In this document: positions 55,167 to 64,000 of the stretch, in pieces
How positions within the stretch are numbered: the stretch's first letter is position 1
Layout: each line of letters opens with the position of its first letter
From: Thalassobacillus pellis
GTDB taxonomy: Bacteria > Bacillota > Bacilli > Bacillales > Halobacillaceae
Direction: 5' to 3'
Assembly: GCF_016908295.1 (NCBI RefSeq)
Contig: NZ_JAFBDO010000003.1
Span: 1-64,000, forward strand
Length of the DNA: 64,000 bases
Notes under the pieces: model-generated
Seen by the model: the letters and a program-made list of their open reading frames with translations, nothing else
Database searches by the model: none
What the model was told of the DNA's origin: nothing
Program-made: the position numbers and the translations under genes

Positions 55167-56171
55167 TTATTTCGAAACAGAGAAACTTTTCTCTTCGGTC
55201 ACTCCACCATTCTCTTCTGTAAACTCGTCAAGCAGAGCACGTACTTCATCGGTGGATTTTGTGTTCATCAGCTGATTTCTTAACTCACTTGCTCCACGGA
55301 ATCCACGGACATATATTTTGAAAAAGCGAAGGAGTGGTTTGAAGAGACGCGGCTCGAGTTCTTCGGAATATTTATCATGAAGGTCGAGTTGCAGGCGAAG
55401 TAGGTCTAGCAGTTCTTCGCTTGTATGCTCTTTCTTTTCTTTTTCAAAAGCGAATGGGTTATGGAAGACCCCTCTGCCGATCATTACTCCGTCCACACCG
55501 TATTTTTCCACTAGTTCAAGACCTTTCTGTCGGTCAGGAATATCTCCGTTAATCGTCAGAAGCGTATCAGGAGCCACTTCATCACGGAGTTTCTTGATCT
55601 CGGGAATCAATTCCCAGTGAGCCGGGACCTTACTCATTTCTTTTTTCGTACGGAGATGAATGGAAAGGTTGACGATATCCTGTTCCAGAAGATGCTTCAG
55701 CCATTCATGCCATTCATTCACTTTCGTGTAACCGAGACGGGTCTTTACACTGACAGGCAGGCCACCCGCTTTGGCAGCCTGGATGATTTCCGCTGCGACA
55801 TCTGGTCGGCGGATCAGTCCACAGCCTTTCCCTTTCGTTGCGACATTAGGCGCAGGGCAGCCCATATTGATATCGACGCCCCGATATCCCATCTCTGCCA
55901 TCCCGATACTCATTTGGCGGAAGTAATCTGGTTTATCCCCCCAAATGTGCGCGACGATCGGCTGCTCATCTTCCGTAAACGTCAAACGTCCCCGCAGGCT
56001 GTCTTTGCCTTTTGGATGGCAGTAGCTCTCCGTATTCGTAAATTCCGTAAAAAACACGTCTGGTCTTGCCGCTTCACTCACAACATGACGAAACACGACA
56101 TCCGTCACTGCTTCCATTGGCGCCAAAACAAAAAAAGGCCGCGGCAACTCATGCCAAAAGTTATCTTTCAT
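55167..56171 (-). CDS. tRNA-dihydrouridine synthase
   Basis: This is an FMN- and NADPH-dependent enzyme that reduces uridines in tRNA D-loops. The 334-residue protein has [40 protein letters not shown] with the catalytic Cys, VSVKTRLGY, and [20 protein letters not shown] followed by [15 protein letters not shown] 56171 ([10 protein letters not shown]) is preferred to a further upstream start without a site. The larger divergence from DusB suggests the DusC-like or YfjN/YacF-like group; the exact position modified is not predictable. It is monocistronic. Confidence 0.92.
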   Translation of the reverse strand: MKDNFWHELPRPFFVLAPMEAVTDVVFRHVVSEAARPDVFFTEFTNTESYCHPKGKDSLRGRLTFTEDEQPIVAHIWGDKPDYFRQMSIGMAEMGYRGVDINMGCPAPNVATKGKGCGLIRRPDVAAEIIQAAKAGGLPVSVKTRLGYTKVNEWHEWLKHLLEQDIVNLSIHLRTKKEMSKVPAHWELIPEIKKLRDEVAPDTLLTINGDIPDRQKGLELVEKYGVDGVMIGRGVFHNPFAFEKEKKEHTSEELLDLLRLQLDLHDKYSEELEPRLFKPLLRFFKIYVRGFRGASELRNQLMNTKSTDEVRALLDEFTEENGGVTEEKSFSVSK

Positions 56172-56213
56172 AATATATCTGAACCTTTCTTTTAGGGAAC
56201 ACAGTAGTTCCAA

Positions 56214-56847
56214 AAATTAAAAAGTATTATTTCTAACTTATCTATATCCAATTAATTTGCATTTCAACCAATATATTTTAATAGTATCAGACGAAAAGTG
56301 CAAGGGAAATAGGATATTGGAAGGGCTGGAAAAGAGTGGGGAAGGTGTCTGTGCTTCCTTTCGGTTATTTGTAAAATCTATCAAAATTCAATTAACACCA
56401 ACAAATTTAAATGAATTTATTCTAAGATAATATTATTTGTTTATCCACTGTACAAACTAAGTTCTTTTTGTTAATCTGAATTCACCGCACCATAAATTGG
56501 AAAACAATAAGCGGTCATGTTTTTTCATAGAAAAGAAAGCGTTATCATCCATATTGCTGGTGCTTGCAGTAGGTTTTTGATGGACCTTATGTGAAAATCG
56601 ACGCTTACAGGAAGGTGTGCGACGCCATTTTAAAAAGGGAAGGGGGTAATCCTTCAACTTCAAGGACTTACGCCGTAAGTGAATTCAATATTTTGGTTTT
56701 AATTTAAATCTTTCCAGTCGAGTTGGAATATCGAATAGTGCTAGTTTAACCATTAAATAATTAAGTTAATGTTGAAAGATTCAATTATAAAAGTGATTTC
56801 TGGAATGGAAGGAGGTAGGAGTAGTTTTATCTGCTGCTCTGACAAAA
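56214..56847. other. 630-base intergenic region
   Basis: The region is AT-rich. A 68-codon minus-strand frame (56457-56663) has no ribosome site or known pattern. GGAAGGAGG near 56807-56815 lies 30 bases before the symporter ATG and may mark a closer alternative start. Nothing else is recognised. Confidence 0.5.
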
Positions 56848-58272
56848 ATGAAAAAGTATAAGAATTTCTATATAGTATTAATCACACTGGTGGCCACACT
56901 TGGAGGATTGCTTTTTGGGTATGATACCGCGGTCATATCAGGCGCGGAAGGCCCCCTGCAGACGTATTTTGCTGATGGATTGAATTTAAGTTCCCTGGTT
57001 CATGGGTTAACGGTTTCCAGTGCCCTGATTGGATGTATTATCGGCGGGTTATTGTCTGGCCTATTCGCAACTAAGTTAGGAAGAAAAAGAACGTTAATTT
57101 TGTCTGCTCTTTTGTTTCTGGCTTCTGCTTTAGGTTCTGCTTACCCTGAAGTATTATTCTTCACTGTAGGTGAGCCAACATATGGGCTCCTAATAGCATT
57201 TAACCTTTACCGGATCATCGGAGGAATTGGTGTAGGCCTTGCGTCTGCTGTCGCTCCAATGTATATCGGGGAAGTGGCTCCATCAGAAATCAGGGGCAGG
57301 TTAGTATCACTCAACCAATTCGCTATCATTTTTGGAATGCTTGTCGTTTATTTTGTAAATTGGGGGATTGCCCGTGGCCAAACGGAAACTTGGGTCAATG
57401 AAATAGGGTGGCGCCTCATGTTCGCATCTGAAGCAATCCCGGCTTTATTGTTCTTGCTGTTTTTATTCACTGTTCCGGAAACACCTCGTTATTTAGCTTC
57501 ACAAAATAAACAGGATGAAGCTTTGAAAGTTTTAAAGAGAATTTATGAACAGACAATGGCAAAGGCGACGTTATACGAAATTAATCAATCCTTCGATACA
57601 AAAAAGGGTAAATTGTTTTCTTTTGGTGTTTCCATCGTAGTCGTAGGGATACTGCTATCTGTGTTTCAGCAATTTGTTGGTATAAATGTAGCTTTATACT
57701 ATGCTCCGCGTATTTTTGAGAGCATGGGGGCGGGGCGGGATGCTTCCATGTTCCAAACGATTATTATGGGGCTGGTAAATGTGATTTTCACAATTATAGC
57801 CATCTTGACTGTCGATAAATTTGGAAGAAAGCCATTGTTGATTATCGGATCAATAGGTATGACAATTGGAATGTTTGGAGTTGCCGGTTTGGCCTTTGCC
57901 GATGCTATCGGCATAGCGACACTTGTGTTCATCATCATCTACACAGCTTCCTTTATGATGTCTTGGGGGCCGATCGTTTGGGTACTGATTTCTGAAATCT
58001 TCCCGAACAAAATCAGAGGAAAAGCGGTAGCAATCGCAGTTGCCTCTCAATGGGCAGCTAACTACTTCATTTCTTCCACGTATCCAATGATGATGGAATT
58101 CAGCGGCGGCTTTACGTATACCTTTTACGGAGTAATGAGTATACTGTCCGGACTTTTTGTGTGGAAGTTTGTTCCAGAAACTAAAGGAAAATCACTGGAG
58201 CAGCTGGAAATGAGATTAAGGGAAAACCGCACATCCAAATCAAATCAAAAATCGTACGCTCAATCGAATTAA
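56848..58272 (+). CDS. Sugar/H+ symporter (MFS sugar porter, XylE-like)
   Basis: This is a 474-residue 12-helix transporter. Sugar-porter signatures are present: GGLLFGYDTAVISGA in helix 1, RIIGGIGVGLASAVAPMYIG with EVAPSEIRGRLVSLNQ, PETPRYL before the central loop, QQFVGINVALYYAP in helix 7 and PETKGKSLEQLE at the end. The closest recalled homologue is XylE (D-xylose). A GTG/ATG choice exists, but the visible protein start is normal. A terminator made from an integrase remnant follows; the sugar ABC operon lies downstream. Confidence 0.9.
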   Translation: MKKYKNFYIVLITLVATLGGLLFGYDTAVISGAEGPLQTYFADGLNLSSLVHGLTVSSALIGCIIGGLLSGLFATKLGRKRTLILSALLFLASALGSAYPEVLFFTVGEPTYGLLIAFNLYRIIGGIGVGLASAVAPMYIGEVAPSEIRGRLVSLNQFAIIFGMLVVYFVNWGIARGQTETWVNEIGWRLMFASEAIPALLFLLFLFTVPETPRYLASQNKQDEALKVLKRIYEQTMAKATLYEINQSFDTKKGKLFSFGVSIVVVGILLSVFQQFVGINVALYYAPRIFESMGAGRDASMFQTIIMGLVNVIFTIIAILTVDKFGRKPLLIIGSIGMTIGMFGVAGLAFADAIGIATLVFIIIYTASFMMSWGPIVWVLISEIFPNKIRGKAVAIAVASQWAANYFISSTYPMMMEFSGGFTYTFYGVMSILSGLFVWKFVPETKGKSLEQLEMRLRENRTSKSNQKSYAQSN

Positions 58273-58392
58273 TAGCACAGATAACTTCTTTCCATTAAAT
58301 CCAAAATCTTAGATTATTTCTTGTATCCTATTTAATCTCAAGGTAATACATGCAAGTTGAATTACAGAATATATAAGCGTTATTAAGCATAG

Positions 58393-58495
58393 GAACACTA
58401 TAAAATTAAAATGCCTCTCATAAGTTCACTGAACTTTCGAGAGGTTTTTGTTTTGAGTGGATATGCGCATATATCCATATAGTGTGTGATCAAAA
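58393..58495 (-). mobile_element. Integrase 3'-end remnant serving as terminator
   Basis: The minus strand reads THYMDICAYPLKTKTSRKFS, then ELMRGILIL and a stop, matching the tail of the integrase pseudogene at 17890 with about four codons lost. 58415-58437 is identical to 17907-17929. On the plus strand CCTCTC (58414-58419) pairs with GAGAGG (58439-58444) with an inner AAGTTC/GAACTT stem and TTTTTG, so it can terminate the symporter transcript. Confidence 0.65.
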
Positions 58496-58632
58496 AAAGG
58501 ACTAGGCATGGCTTTCATTTATTTTTTTTACGTTTAAATTTCCAATATTAACCAATCTAAATAACTTCCACCTACTTATTTAGATCATAATACCCAAAAG
58601 AGTAAATATTCTAAATTTTTTGTAAAATACTA

Positions 58633-58647
58633 TTGTAAACGCTTTCT
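58633..58647 (+). promoter_or_regulatory. cre site (CcpA binding) before the sugar ABC operon
   Basis: TTGTAAACGCTTTCT fits the cre consensus WTGNAANCGNWNNCW at all defined positions. It lies 156 bases before the GntR start and implies catabolite repression. Confidence 0.8.
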
Positions 58648-58650
58648 AGT

Positions 58651-58694
58651 ATTGCTAGTATACTAGTAATAACAGAAACTAACATACTAGTATG
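58651..58694 (+). promoter_or_regulatory. Paired palindromic operators of the GntR regulator
   Basis: ATTGCTAGTATACTAGTAAT (58651-58670) and CATACTAGTATG (58683-58694) are palindromes sharing TACTAGTA, centred 28 bases apart. They are good candidates for autoregulation by the next gene. Confidence 0.65.
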
Positions 58695-58802
58695 GTAATT
58701 ATTCTAAAATGCAAAGTATCCAGGAGGTGAGTTGAAGTGGGTGTTTTTTTAAAAACACTGGAGGAAACACCTAGGCATGGCGGTCCATAGGAGGGGAATA
58801 AA

Positions 58803-59483
58803 GTGAATGTATCAAATGTAATTCCAGCTCAAAAATCAGTAAGAGAGTTTGCGTACTCCACATTAAAAGAACAGATAATGAAATTAGAATTAGAACCAGG
58901 TAGAAAAATTTCAGAAAGTGAAATTACAAAAAACTTAACAGTAAGCAGGACGCCAATAAGAGAAGCGTTTCAGCGGTTAGCACAGGAAGAATTGCTGGTT
59001 ATTTATCCGCAAAGAGGCACTGAAGTATCCAAGATAGATTTGGATCATGTAGAGGAGGCCAGGTTTCTAAGGGAAAATACCGAAAGAGGTATAGTAAAAG
59101 AGGCTTGTCTCGAGTTCAGTGAAGAATACTTGTTTCAATTAGAAATGAACCTCAATATGCAGGAACTATGTGACAAGAAGCAAAACTACTCTCGCTTATA
59201 TCAATTGGATGATGAATTCCATCGTATTTTATTCTCTGGTTGTAAAAAAGACCGGATTTGGAACTTGCTACAACAAATGAATAGCCACTTTAATAGATTA
59301 AGGATCTTGCGGCTATCGTCAGGAATGGAATGGGACAATATTATTACACAGCATAAGAAAATCTACGAATTGATATTATCCAAAGATACCGACAAAGTAG
59401 ACGAAGTAATGGAAAAGCACCTAAAGCTGGTTGTTACGGAAAAAGACGTTTTAAAAGAAAAATACCCTGATTATTTTAAATAA
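58803..59483 (+). CDS. GntR-family (FCD domain) transcriptional regulator
   Basis: This is a 226-residue FadR-subfamily protein. The winged helix includes EPGRKISESEITKNLTVSRT, then PIREAFQRLAQEELLVIYPQ; the FCD domain has YQLDDEFHRILFSGC and NIITQHKKIYELI, with the usual His ligands. AGGAGGGGAATAAA precedes the GTG start. As the first gene before a sugar ABC transporter it likely represses the operon until a sugar or uronate appears. The ligand is unknown. Confidence 0.9.
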   Translation: MNVSNVIPAQKSVREFAYSTLKEQIMKLELEPGRKISESEITKNLTVSRTPIREAFQRLAQEELLVIYPQRGTEVSKIDLDHVEEARFLRENTERGIVKEACLEFSEEYLFQLEMNLNMQELCDKKQNYSRLYQLDDEFHRILFSGCKKDRIWNLLQQMNSHFNRLRILRLSSGMEWDNIITQHKKIYELILSKDTDKVDEVMEKHLKLVVTEKDVLKEKYPDYFK

Positions 59484-59596
59484 CCAGGGCCTTTCTATGC
59501 TTAACTTTTTAGACTAAATAAGCTTTTTCAGTATTTGATAAAAGGGACTAATAGTTGATGGGATATGAAAAGAATAAATCATATGGAGGAATAAGA

Positions 59597-60913
59597 ATGT
59601 TAAAAAAGAATAAAATGCTCGTATTTCTGGCCTCTATAATAGTTGCACTCCTTTTTTCGGGCTGTCAGGGAGGCACAGCAGATGAGGCATCTGGAGAAGC
59701 AGAGAATAACGAAGACGCTGTTCAACTTCGGGTCTTACACAGTTTTACCGGAGCACAACCTCAAGCACCTGTCATTGAACCTGCATTTAAAGAATTTGAT
59801 AATAATCACAAAGATATTGATTTGAAAATTGAAACAGCGGCGGGGAACACCATTTTAGAACAGCTTAAAACAGAAATGGCGGCTGACGATGCGCCAGATG
59901 TGTTTACTCACTGGGGGATGCGTCGTACGGAAAACTATATTAAAAATGGTGTCATACCAGATATCTCAGGACTGATAGAGGAAGATAATTTGAAAGAACA
60001 GTATAGAGAGGGAGCATTCGGTCCCGTTACTTATAAAGGTGGAATTTATGGGCTTCCATTTCAAGGTTATAGCTACTACTTTATGATCAATAAAAAGTTA
60101 TTTGAAGAACATAATGTTAAAGTTCCAACTACTTATGAAGAATTAAAGGATGCAGTTGTTAAATTTAAAGAAGCTGGATATATTCCGTTTGCAGCAAATA
60201 ACCACAGTGCCCGTTACATGCTATTAACATGGTTTGCTCAAAAGAAAAATTATGAAGACTTGGTCGCTCACTCTACTGCTGAGAAACCTTTTGGTGATGC
60301 ATTGTTAGAAGCAGCACAGAAAGCTGATGAGTTAGCTGAACTTGGAGCTTTTCCTGAAGGGTATATGAATATGGCTACGGCCCAATCATTAGAGCTTTTC
60401 CATGCTGAACAAGCTCCGATGTTCTATCAGCATAGTTGGACAATTGGGTCTATTGACCCTGAATTGCTGAAAAACTACCAGGTTATTCCTTTTCCTTTGG
60501 GAGATAGTGAATCTGTACCAACTACTTTAGCAGGCACAGGCCACTTCATATATATGAGTAAAGATGCTTATGAAGATCCAGAAAAGCGAGAAGCAGCTTG
60601 GAAACTAATGAACAAGATAGCTGGTAAAGAGGTTGGAAGACAGTTTGTTGAAAAAATTGCTAATCAGACCCCATTAAAAGTGGAGTACGATGTGGATAAA
60701 GTAAACCCTGTTCTTAATGAGGTATTAAAAAATATTGATAGGTCAGAAAACGTATTACCTTCTTATGAAGAAGAATTGTTTGCTTCTGCCGTTGAAGGCG
60801 AATACTGGCCACTGACGGACTCTTTGCTCTTGCAAAAAATTGAGCCTAAAGAGTATGTGGAACAAATGAATGCCATAATTGAAGAAAACCCGAATGTGCA
60901 GTTTGAAAAGTAA
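59597..60913 (+). CDS. Sugar ABC transporter substrate-binding lipoprotein
   Basis: This is a family-1 extracellular sugar-binding protein, 438 residues. The signal peptide ends in a lipobox LFSGC (Cys23), so the protein is anchored outside the membrane. EIKIETAAG-like and KTEMAADDAPDVFTHWGMRR segments and GGIYGLPFQGYSYYFMINKK are typical. ATG 59597 follows GGAGGAATAAG; the frame is open upstream but without a site. Two permeases follow. No ATPase is encoded here, so a shared MsmX-type ATPase is expected. Confidence 0.92.
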   Translation: MLKKNKMLVFLASIIVALLFSGCQGGTADEASGEAENNEDAVQLRVLHSFTGAQPQAPVIEPAFKEFDNNHKDIDLKIETAAGNTILEQLKTEMAADDAPDVFTHWGMRRTENYIKNGVIPDISGLIEEDNLKEQYREGAFGPVTYKGGIYGLPFQGYSYYFMINKKLFEEHNVKVPTTYEELKDAVVKFKEAGYIPFAANNHSARYMLLTWFAQKKNYEDLVAHSTAEKPFGDALLEAAQKADELAELGAFPEGYMNMATAQSLELFHAEQAPMFYQHSWTIGSIDPELLKNYQVIPFPLGDSESVPTTLAGTGHFIYMSKDAYEDPEKREAAWKLMNKIAGKEVGRQFVEKIANQTPLKVEYDVDKVNPVLNEVLKNIDRSENVLPSYEEELFASAVEGEYWPLTDSLLLQKIEPKEYVEQMNAIIEENPNVQFEK

Positions 60914-60990
60914 GGAGCAAGTGGGAAGTTGAAAAATTTTGTGGAGGGATAAGCACTGTCCCTCCGCTTAAAGAAAGCGAGGAAACATTA

Positions 60991-61857
60991 GTGATACAAC
61001 AAAAACGATGGATACTGGCGCTTTTTGCACTTCCTACATTGCTATTTTACACATACTTTTTTATCAGCCCAGTACTTAATACGTTTTATATTAGCTTCTT
61101 TAAATGGGATGGAATAGGTGAGAAGGTTTTTCTTTTTCTAGGTAACTATATGGAACTGCTTAAGGATCCCATTTTTTATTCTGCCCTTGCTCACACATTA
61201 TACTGGGTAGCATTGGTTATTTTAGTGCAGATTCCTGTTGGATTTCTCCTTGCCTATTTTATTTACCAAAAAGTTAAAGCATATAAGTTTTTGAGGACCG
61301 TCTACTTTATTCCGGTTATTACATCATCTGTTGCCGTTTCATTGGCATTTTCCTTTATTTATGAAGCTCAGTTCGGTATTTTGAATAGTTTTTTAAAATT
61401 AATTGGGCTTGACCAGTTCACCACAGCATGGCTGACTGACCCAAATACAGCGATGACAGCCGTATCTCTTCCGTTTGTCTGGAACTACATTGGTTTAATG
61501 ATGGTTATTCTTTTTTCAGGTTTACAGAGTGTACCTGATGAACTTTTGGAAGCAGGGAAAATGGATGGAGTAAACAGTTGGCAGAAAATTGCCTATATCA
61601 TCTTACCATCAATACGAAATGTATTAGTTATCTGTTTTGTACTAGGTATTTCCTATGCTTTTAAGCAGTTCGATTATGTTCTATTACTGACCAACGGAGG
61701 ACCTGTCCACCAAACAGAAGTTACAGGAACATACATGTATAAGCAGGGTTTTGATGAAAGCAGGTATGGTTACGGAAATGCTATTGCCATTACGATGATG
61801 TTCATCGTGATAGTTTTTACTGCTATAGTAAACAAAGTGCTTCAATCTAAAGAATGA
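60991..61857 (+). CDS. Sugar ABC transporter permease (MalF-like)
   Basis: This is a 288-residue inner-membrane protein with six predicted helices. It has the N-terminal LFALPTLLFYTYFFISPVLN and the EAA loop ELLEAGKMDGVNSWQKIAYI for ATPase contact. GTG start; GAGG seven bases upstream. It forms a heterodimer with the next gene's product. Confidence 0.92.
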   Translation: MIQQKRWILALFALPTLLFYTYFFISPVLNTFYISFFKWDGIGEKVFLFLGNYMELLKDPIFYSALAHTLYWVALVILVQIPVGFLLAYFIYQKVKAYKFLRTVYFIPVITSSVAVSLAFSFIYEAQFGILNSFLKLIGLDQFTTAWLTDPNTAMTAVSLPFVWNYIGLMMVILFSGLQSVPDELLEAGKMDGVNSWQKIAYIILPSIRNVLVICFVLGISYAFKQFDYVLLLTNGGPVHQTEVTGTYMYKQGFDESRYGYGNAIAITMMFIVIVFTAIVNKVLQSKE

Positions 61858-61880
61858 GATTAACAGATAGGGTGATAATC

Positions 61881-62810
61881 ATGGCAACTGATAATACTGT
61901 ATTAAAAAGTGAGACAGTTCCTAATCCTCCGGAAGAAAGGAAGCCAGTCATGAAGAATCATAAGCCTTATAAAACTGGCGATACGACGAAAAAAGTGACC
62001 GCTAATATTCTGAAGTACACCTTTATATGGGGTTATTTCGCCATCACATTTGGATTGTTTGTGTGGGTGCTAATGACTTCGTTTAAAGATAACCGGGAAA
62101 TTTTCTCCAGTCCGTTTGGGCTGCCAGAATCAATAGAATTCAGTAACTATATTTTTGCCTTATTTGAAGTCAACATGTCTATGTACTTGTGGAATAGTCT
62201 TCTGGTGGCATTAGCTACTGTTCTTTTTTGCTTTATATTAGGTTCAACTGTTTCGTTTGTATTGAGTCGATTCAAATTTAGAGGCAATTTCTTTATTTAC
62301 ATGCTTTTTATAATTGGTCTGACTATCCCGCTTCAATCGTTAATATTTCCGATGTTCTTTAAAATGCATACCATCGGGCTCAGAGATACATTAATAGGCC
62401 TTATTATAGTGTATACAGCTTTAAATTTACCGAAAACGGTGTTTCTGTTAGTGGGTTTTATGAAAGGTATACCAAAAGAGATGGAAGAAGCTGCAATTAT
62501 AGACGGTTGTAATTACTGGCAGGTATTTTCAAAAGTGATCATACCAATGAGTAAACCTGCTTTAGCGACAGTGGGGATTCTTGTATTCATTTCCGCATGG
62601 AATGAATATATTTTTGCGACTGTTTTAATTTCATCAGATGCCATCAGTACATTACCGCTAGGATTAGCAAGCTTCCAGTCCTCTCATCTAAGTGAATACG
62701 GTCTGATAGCAGCTGGTGTGATTATTTCTATTATTCCAGTCTTAATCGTTTATATGATTTTCCAAGAGCAGATTATTAAAGGCATGGCTTCTGGAGCAGT
62801 TAAAGGATAA
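61881..62810 (+). CDS. Sugar ABC transporter permease (MalG-like)
   Basis: This is a 309-residue inner-membrane protein. A polar N-terminal tail of ~45 residues precedes six helices. The EAA loop is EMEEAAIIDGCNYWQVFSKV, followed by IIPMSKPALATVGILVFISA. ATG 61881 follows AGGGTG by six bases and is preferred over the start at 61854 that overlaps the previous stop. It completes the membrane part of the transporter. Confidence 0.91.
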   Translation: MATDNTVLKSETVPNPPEERKPVMKNHKPYKTGDTTKKVTANILKYTFIWGYFAITFGLFVWVLMTSFKDNREIFSSPFGLPESIEFSNYIFALFEVNMSMYLWNSLLVALATVLFCFILGSTVSFVLSRFKFRGNFFIYMLFIIGLTIPLQSLIFPMFFKMHTIGLRDTLIGLIIVYTALNLPKTVFLLVGFMKGIPKEMEEAAIIDGCNYWQVFSKVIIPMSKPALATVGILVFISAWNEYIFATVLISSDAISTLPLGLASFQSSHLSEYGLIAAGVIISIIPVLIVYMIFQEQIIKGMASGAVKG

Positions 62811-63003
62811 TTTTTACCCTCAAGAAAACAAGGGAGTTTTTAAATGGACAGCCGACAAGTAAGATGTAGAAAATGCCCCCAGTAGAGTTGAACTATAGGA
62901 TTTACAATAATGCTATGGAGCTTATGTAAATGTGGAAAATTTGTGCTTCCTTAACTAGAGGACGCTATAAGAGTTATAAATATTAGTTTAGGAGGAATGA
63001 AAC

Positions 63004-64000
63004 ATGTTTAACGTTGCTATTATTGGAACAGGAGCTATTGCGCCATCTCACATTAAGGGTTATAAAGAATTTTCTGAAGAGTGCAAAATTTCAGCACTCT
63101 GTGATCTTTATCCGGAAAAAGCAAAAAAAACATCCGAACAATTTGGCTTGGATGTAGATGTAGTCCAAGACTATCAGGAGCTCGTTTATCGAGATGATAT
63201 TGATTTAGTTTCTGTCTGCACTCCTCCTTATACACATGCAGACATTGCAATAGATTTTCTGAATGGGGGAAAGCACGTTATCGTCGAAAAACCAATGGCT
63301 TCATCTCTAGAAGAGTGTGATGCCATGAATAAAGCAGCAGAAAAAAACGGCAAGATTTTATCGATTATTGCTCAGAACCGATTCCGTTCTCCAATGATGA
63401 AGTTAAAACATGTGCTTGATACTGGGTTGATTGGCCCCGTTTTACATACTCAGGTCGATTCTTTCTGGTGGAGAGGCCATAGTTATTATGACTTATGGTG
63501 GAGAGGGACCTGGGAAAAAGAAGGTGGCGGCTGTACCTTGAACCATGCGGTCCATCATATAGATATTTTTCAGTGGATGAACGGAATGCCGGATGAAATA
63601 ACAGCTGTGTTTAGTAATACCGCCCATGATAATGCGGAAGTGGAAGATTTATCGGTTACAATTGGCCGATATGAAAATGGAGCACTTGCACAAATTACAA
63701 GCTCTGTGGTACATCATGGGGAGGAGCAACAGTTAGTATTCCAAGGTAAAAAAGCAAGGGTTTCCTCGCCGTGGAAGTTGAAAGCTTCCAAGTCAATGGA
63801 AAATGGTTTCCCAGAAGAAGATCGAGATTTAGAAGATAAGCTACAGCATGTCTATGACCAGCAACCTGATTTGGAATATGAAGGGCATCCAGGCCAGATA
63901 CTTGATGTACTGAAGACTTTAAAAGGTGATGGAGAAGTGCTTGTAGATGGCATTCAAGGCAGAAAAACGCTTGAGTTGATTACAGCAATTTATGAATCTT
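63004..64000 (+). CDS. Gfo/Idh/MocA-family dehydrogenase (partial, runs off the window)
   Basis: This is an NAD(P)-dependent sugar or inositol dehydrogenase, with 332 residues visible and no stop before the end. The Rossmann motif is NVAIIGTGAIAPSHIKGY; HVIVEKPMA carries the conserved EKP lysine; GGGCTLNHAVHHIDIFQW provides the substrate-site Asp/His. GTTTAGGAGGAATGAAAC precedes the ATG. As part of the ABC operon it probably oxidises the imported sugar or a derivative. Confidence 0.92.
   Translation, partial: MFNVAIIGTGAIAPSHIKGYKEFSEECKISALCDLYPEKAKKTSEQFGLDVDVVQDYQELVYRDDIDLVSVCTPPYTHADIAIDFLNGGKHVIVEKPMASSLEECDAMNKAAEKNGKILSIIAQNRFRSPMMKLKHVLDTGLIGPVLHTQVDSFWWRGHSYYDLWWRGTWEKEGGGCTLNHAVHHIDIFQWMNGMPDEITAVFSNTAHDNAEVEDLSVTIGRYENGALAQITSSVVHHGEEQQLVFQGKKARVSSPWKLKASKSMENGFPEEDRDLEDKLQHVYDQQPDLEYEGHPGQILDVLKTLKGDGEVLVDGIQGRKTLELITAIYES

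Noticed and set aside
56457-56663. A 68-codon minus-strand frame in the gap before the symporter
   Set aside because: Weak coding character, no ribosome site and no similarity pattern.

Overview
The window comes from a low-to-moderate GC Gram-positive bacterium, most likely a Bacillaceae member near Virgibacillus, Oceanobacillus or similar genera. The main evidence is gene order: rRNA/tRNA, thiL, tsaE, tsaB, rimI, tsaD, ydiF, moaC, rex, ydiK, ydiL, groES, groEL matches the Bacillus subtilis ydi-groE region. Strong AGGAGG ribosome binding sites, frequent TTG/GTG starts, a CIRCE element before groES and several CcpA-type cre sites agree with this. The species cannot be fixed from sequence reading alone.

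Layout. 1-0.7 kb: the 3' end of a 23S rRNA, a 5S rRNA with its own promoter-like sequence, tRNA-fMet and tRNA-Asp. 0.97-4.6 kb: a tightly overlapped thiL-tsaE-tsaB-rimI-tsaD operon, followed by a dense cluster of DnaA boxes. 4.9-8.9 kb: inserted genes (aldo/keto reductase, exonuclease-BRCT protein, permuted papain-like protein, AadK-like nucleotidyltransferase). 8.9-15.6 kb: ydiF, moaC, rex, an MFS exporter, a GNAT acetyltransferase, ydiK and ydiL. 15.7-17.8 kb: the heat-shock groESL operon.

17.8-32.5 kb is an accessory region full of decay. It starts at the groEL 3' end with a frameshifted tyrosine integrase and holds a phage-like repressor/Cro pair, a broken secreted-protein gene with a small membrane partner, a DinB protein, a class D beta-lactamase divergent from a MocR regulator, an Old Yellow Enzyme, a truncated ECF sigma factor, a MerR-AHSA1-AHSA1 operon and a frameshifted GH172 gene, plus fragments of YolD, M20 peptidase, HI0074, HxlR and VOC genes. 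Integrase 3'-end remnants recur at 24.8, 28.25 and 58.4 kb. The 24.8 kb one is joined to an inverted copy of the groEL 3' end.

32.5-55 kb is about carbon flow. Pyruvate phosphate dikinase and its regulatory kinase/phosphorylase come first. Then follows an apparently complete aromatic meta-cleavage pathway: ring-hydroxylating dioxygenase alpha and beta, a TrxR-like ferredoxin reductase, a 7Fe-type ferredoxin, a cis-diol dehydrogenase, an ACMSD-family decarboxylase, an extradiol dioxygenase, then semialdehyde dehydrogenase, tautomerase, decarboxylase, hydratase, aldolase and acylating acetaldehyde dehydrogenase. GntR, IclR and LysR regulators sit among them. The pathway ends in pyruvate and acetyl-CoA, and pyruvate carboxylase lies directly downstream of the cluster. 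A cre site lies in front of the dioxygenase operon.

55-64 kb: a tRNA-dihydrouridine synthase, a sugar/H+ symporter, and a sugar ABC transporter operon (GntR regulator, lipoprotein, two permeases, Gfo/Idh/MocA dehydrogenase cut by the window end) preceded by a cre site and two palindromic operators. No CRISPR array, complete insertion sequence or plasmid origin was seen.
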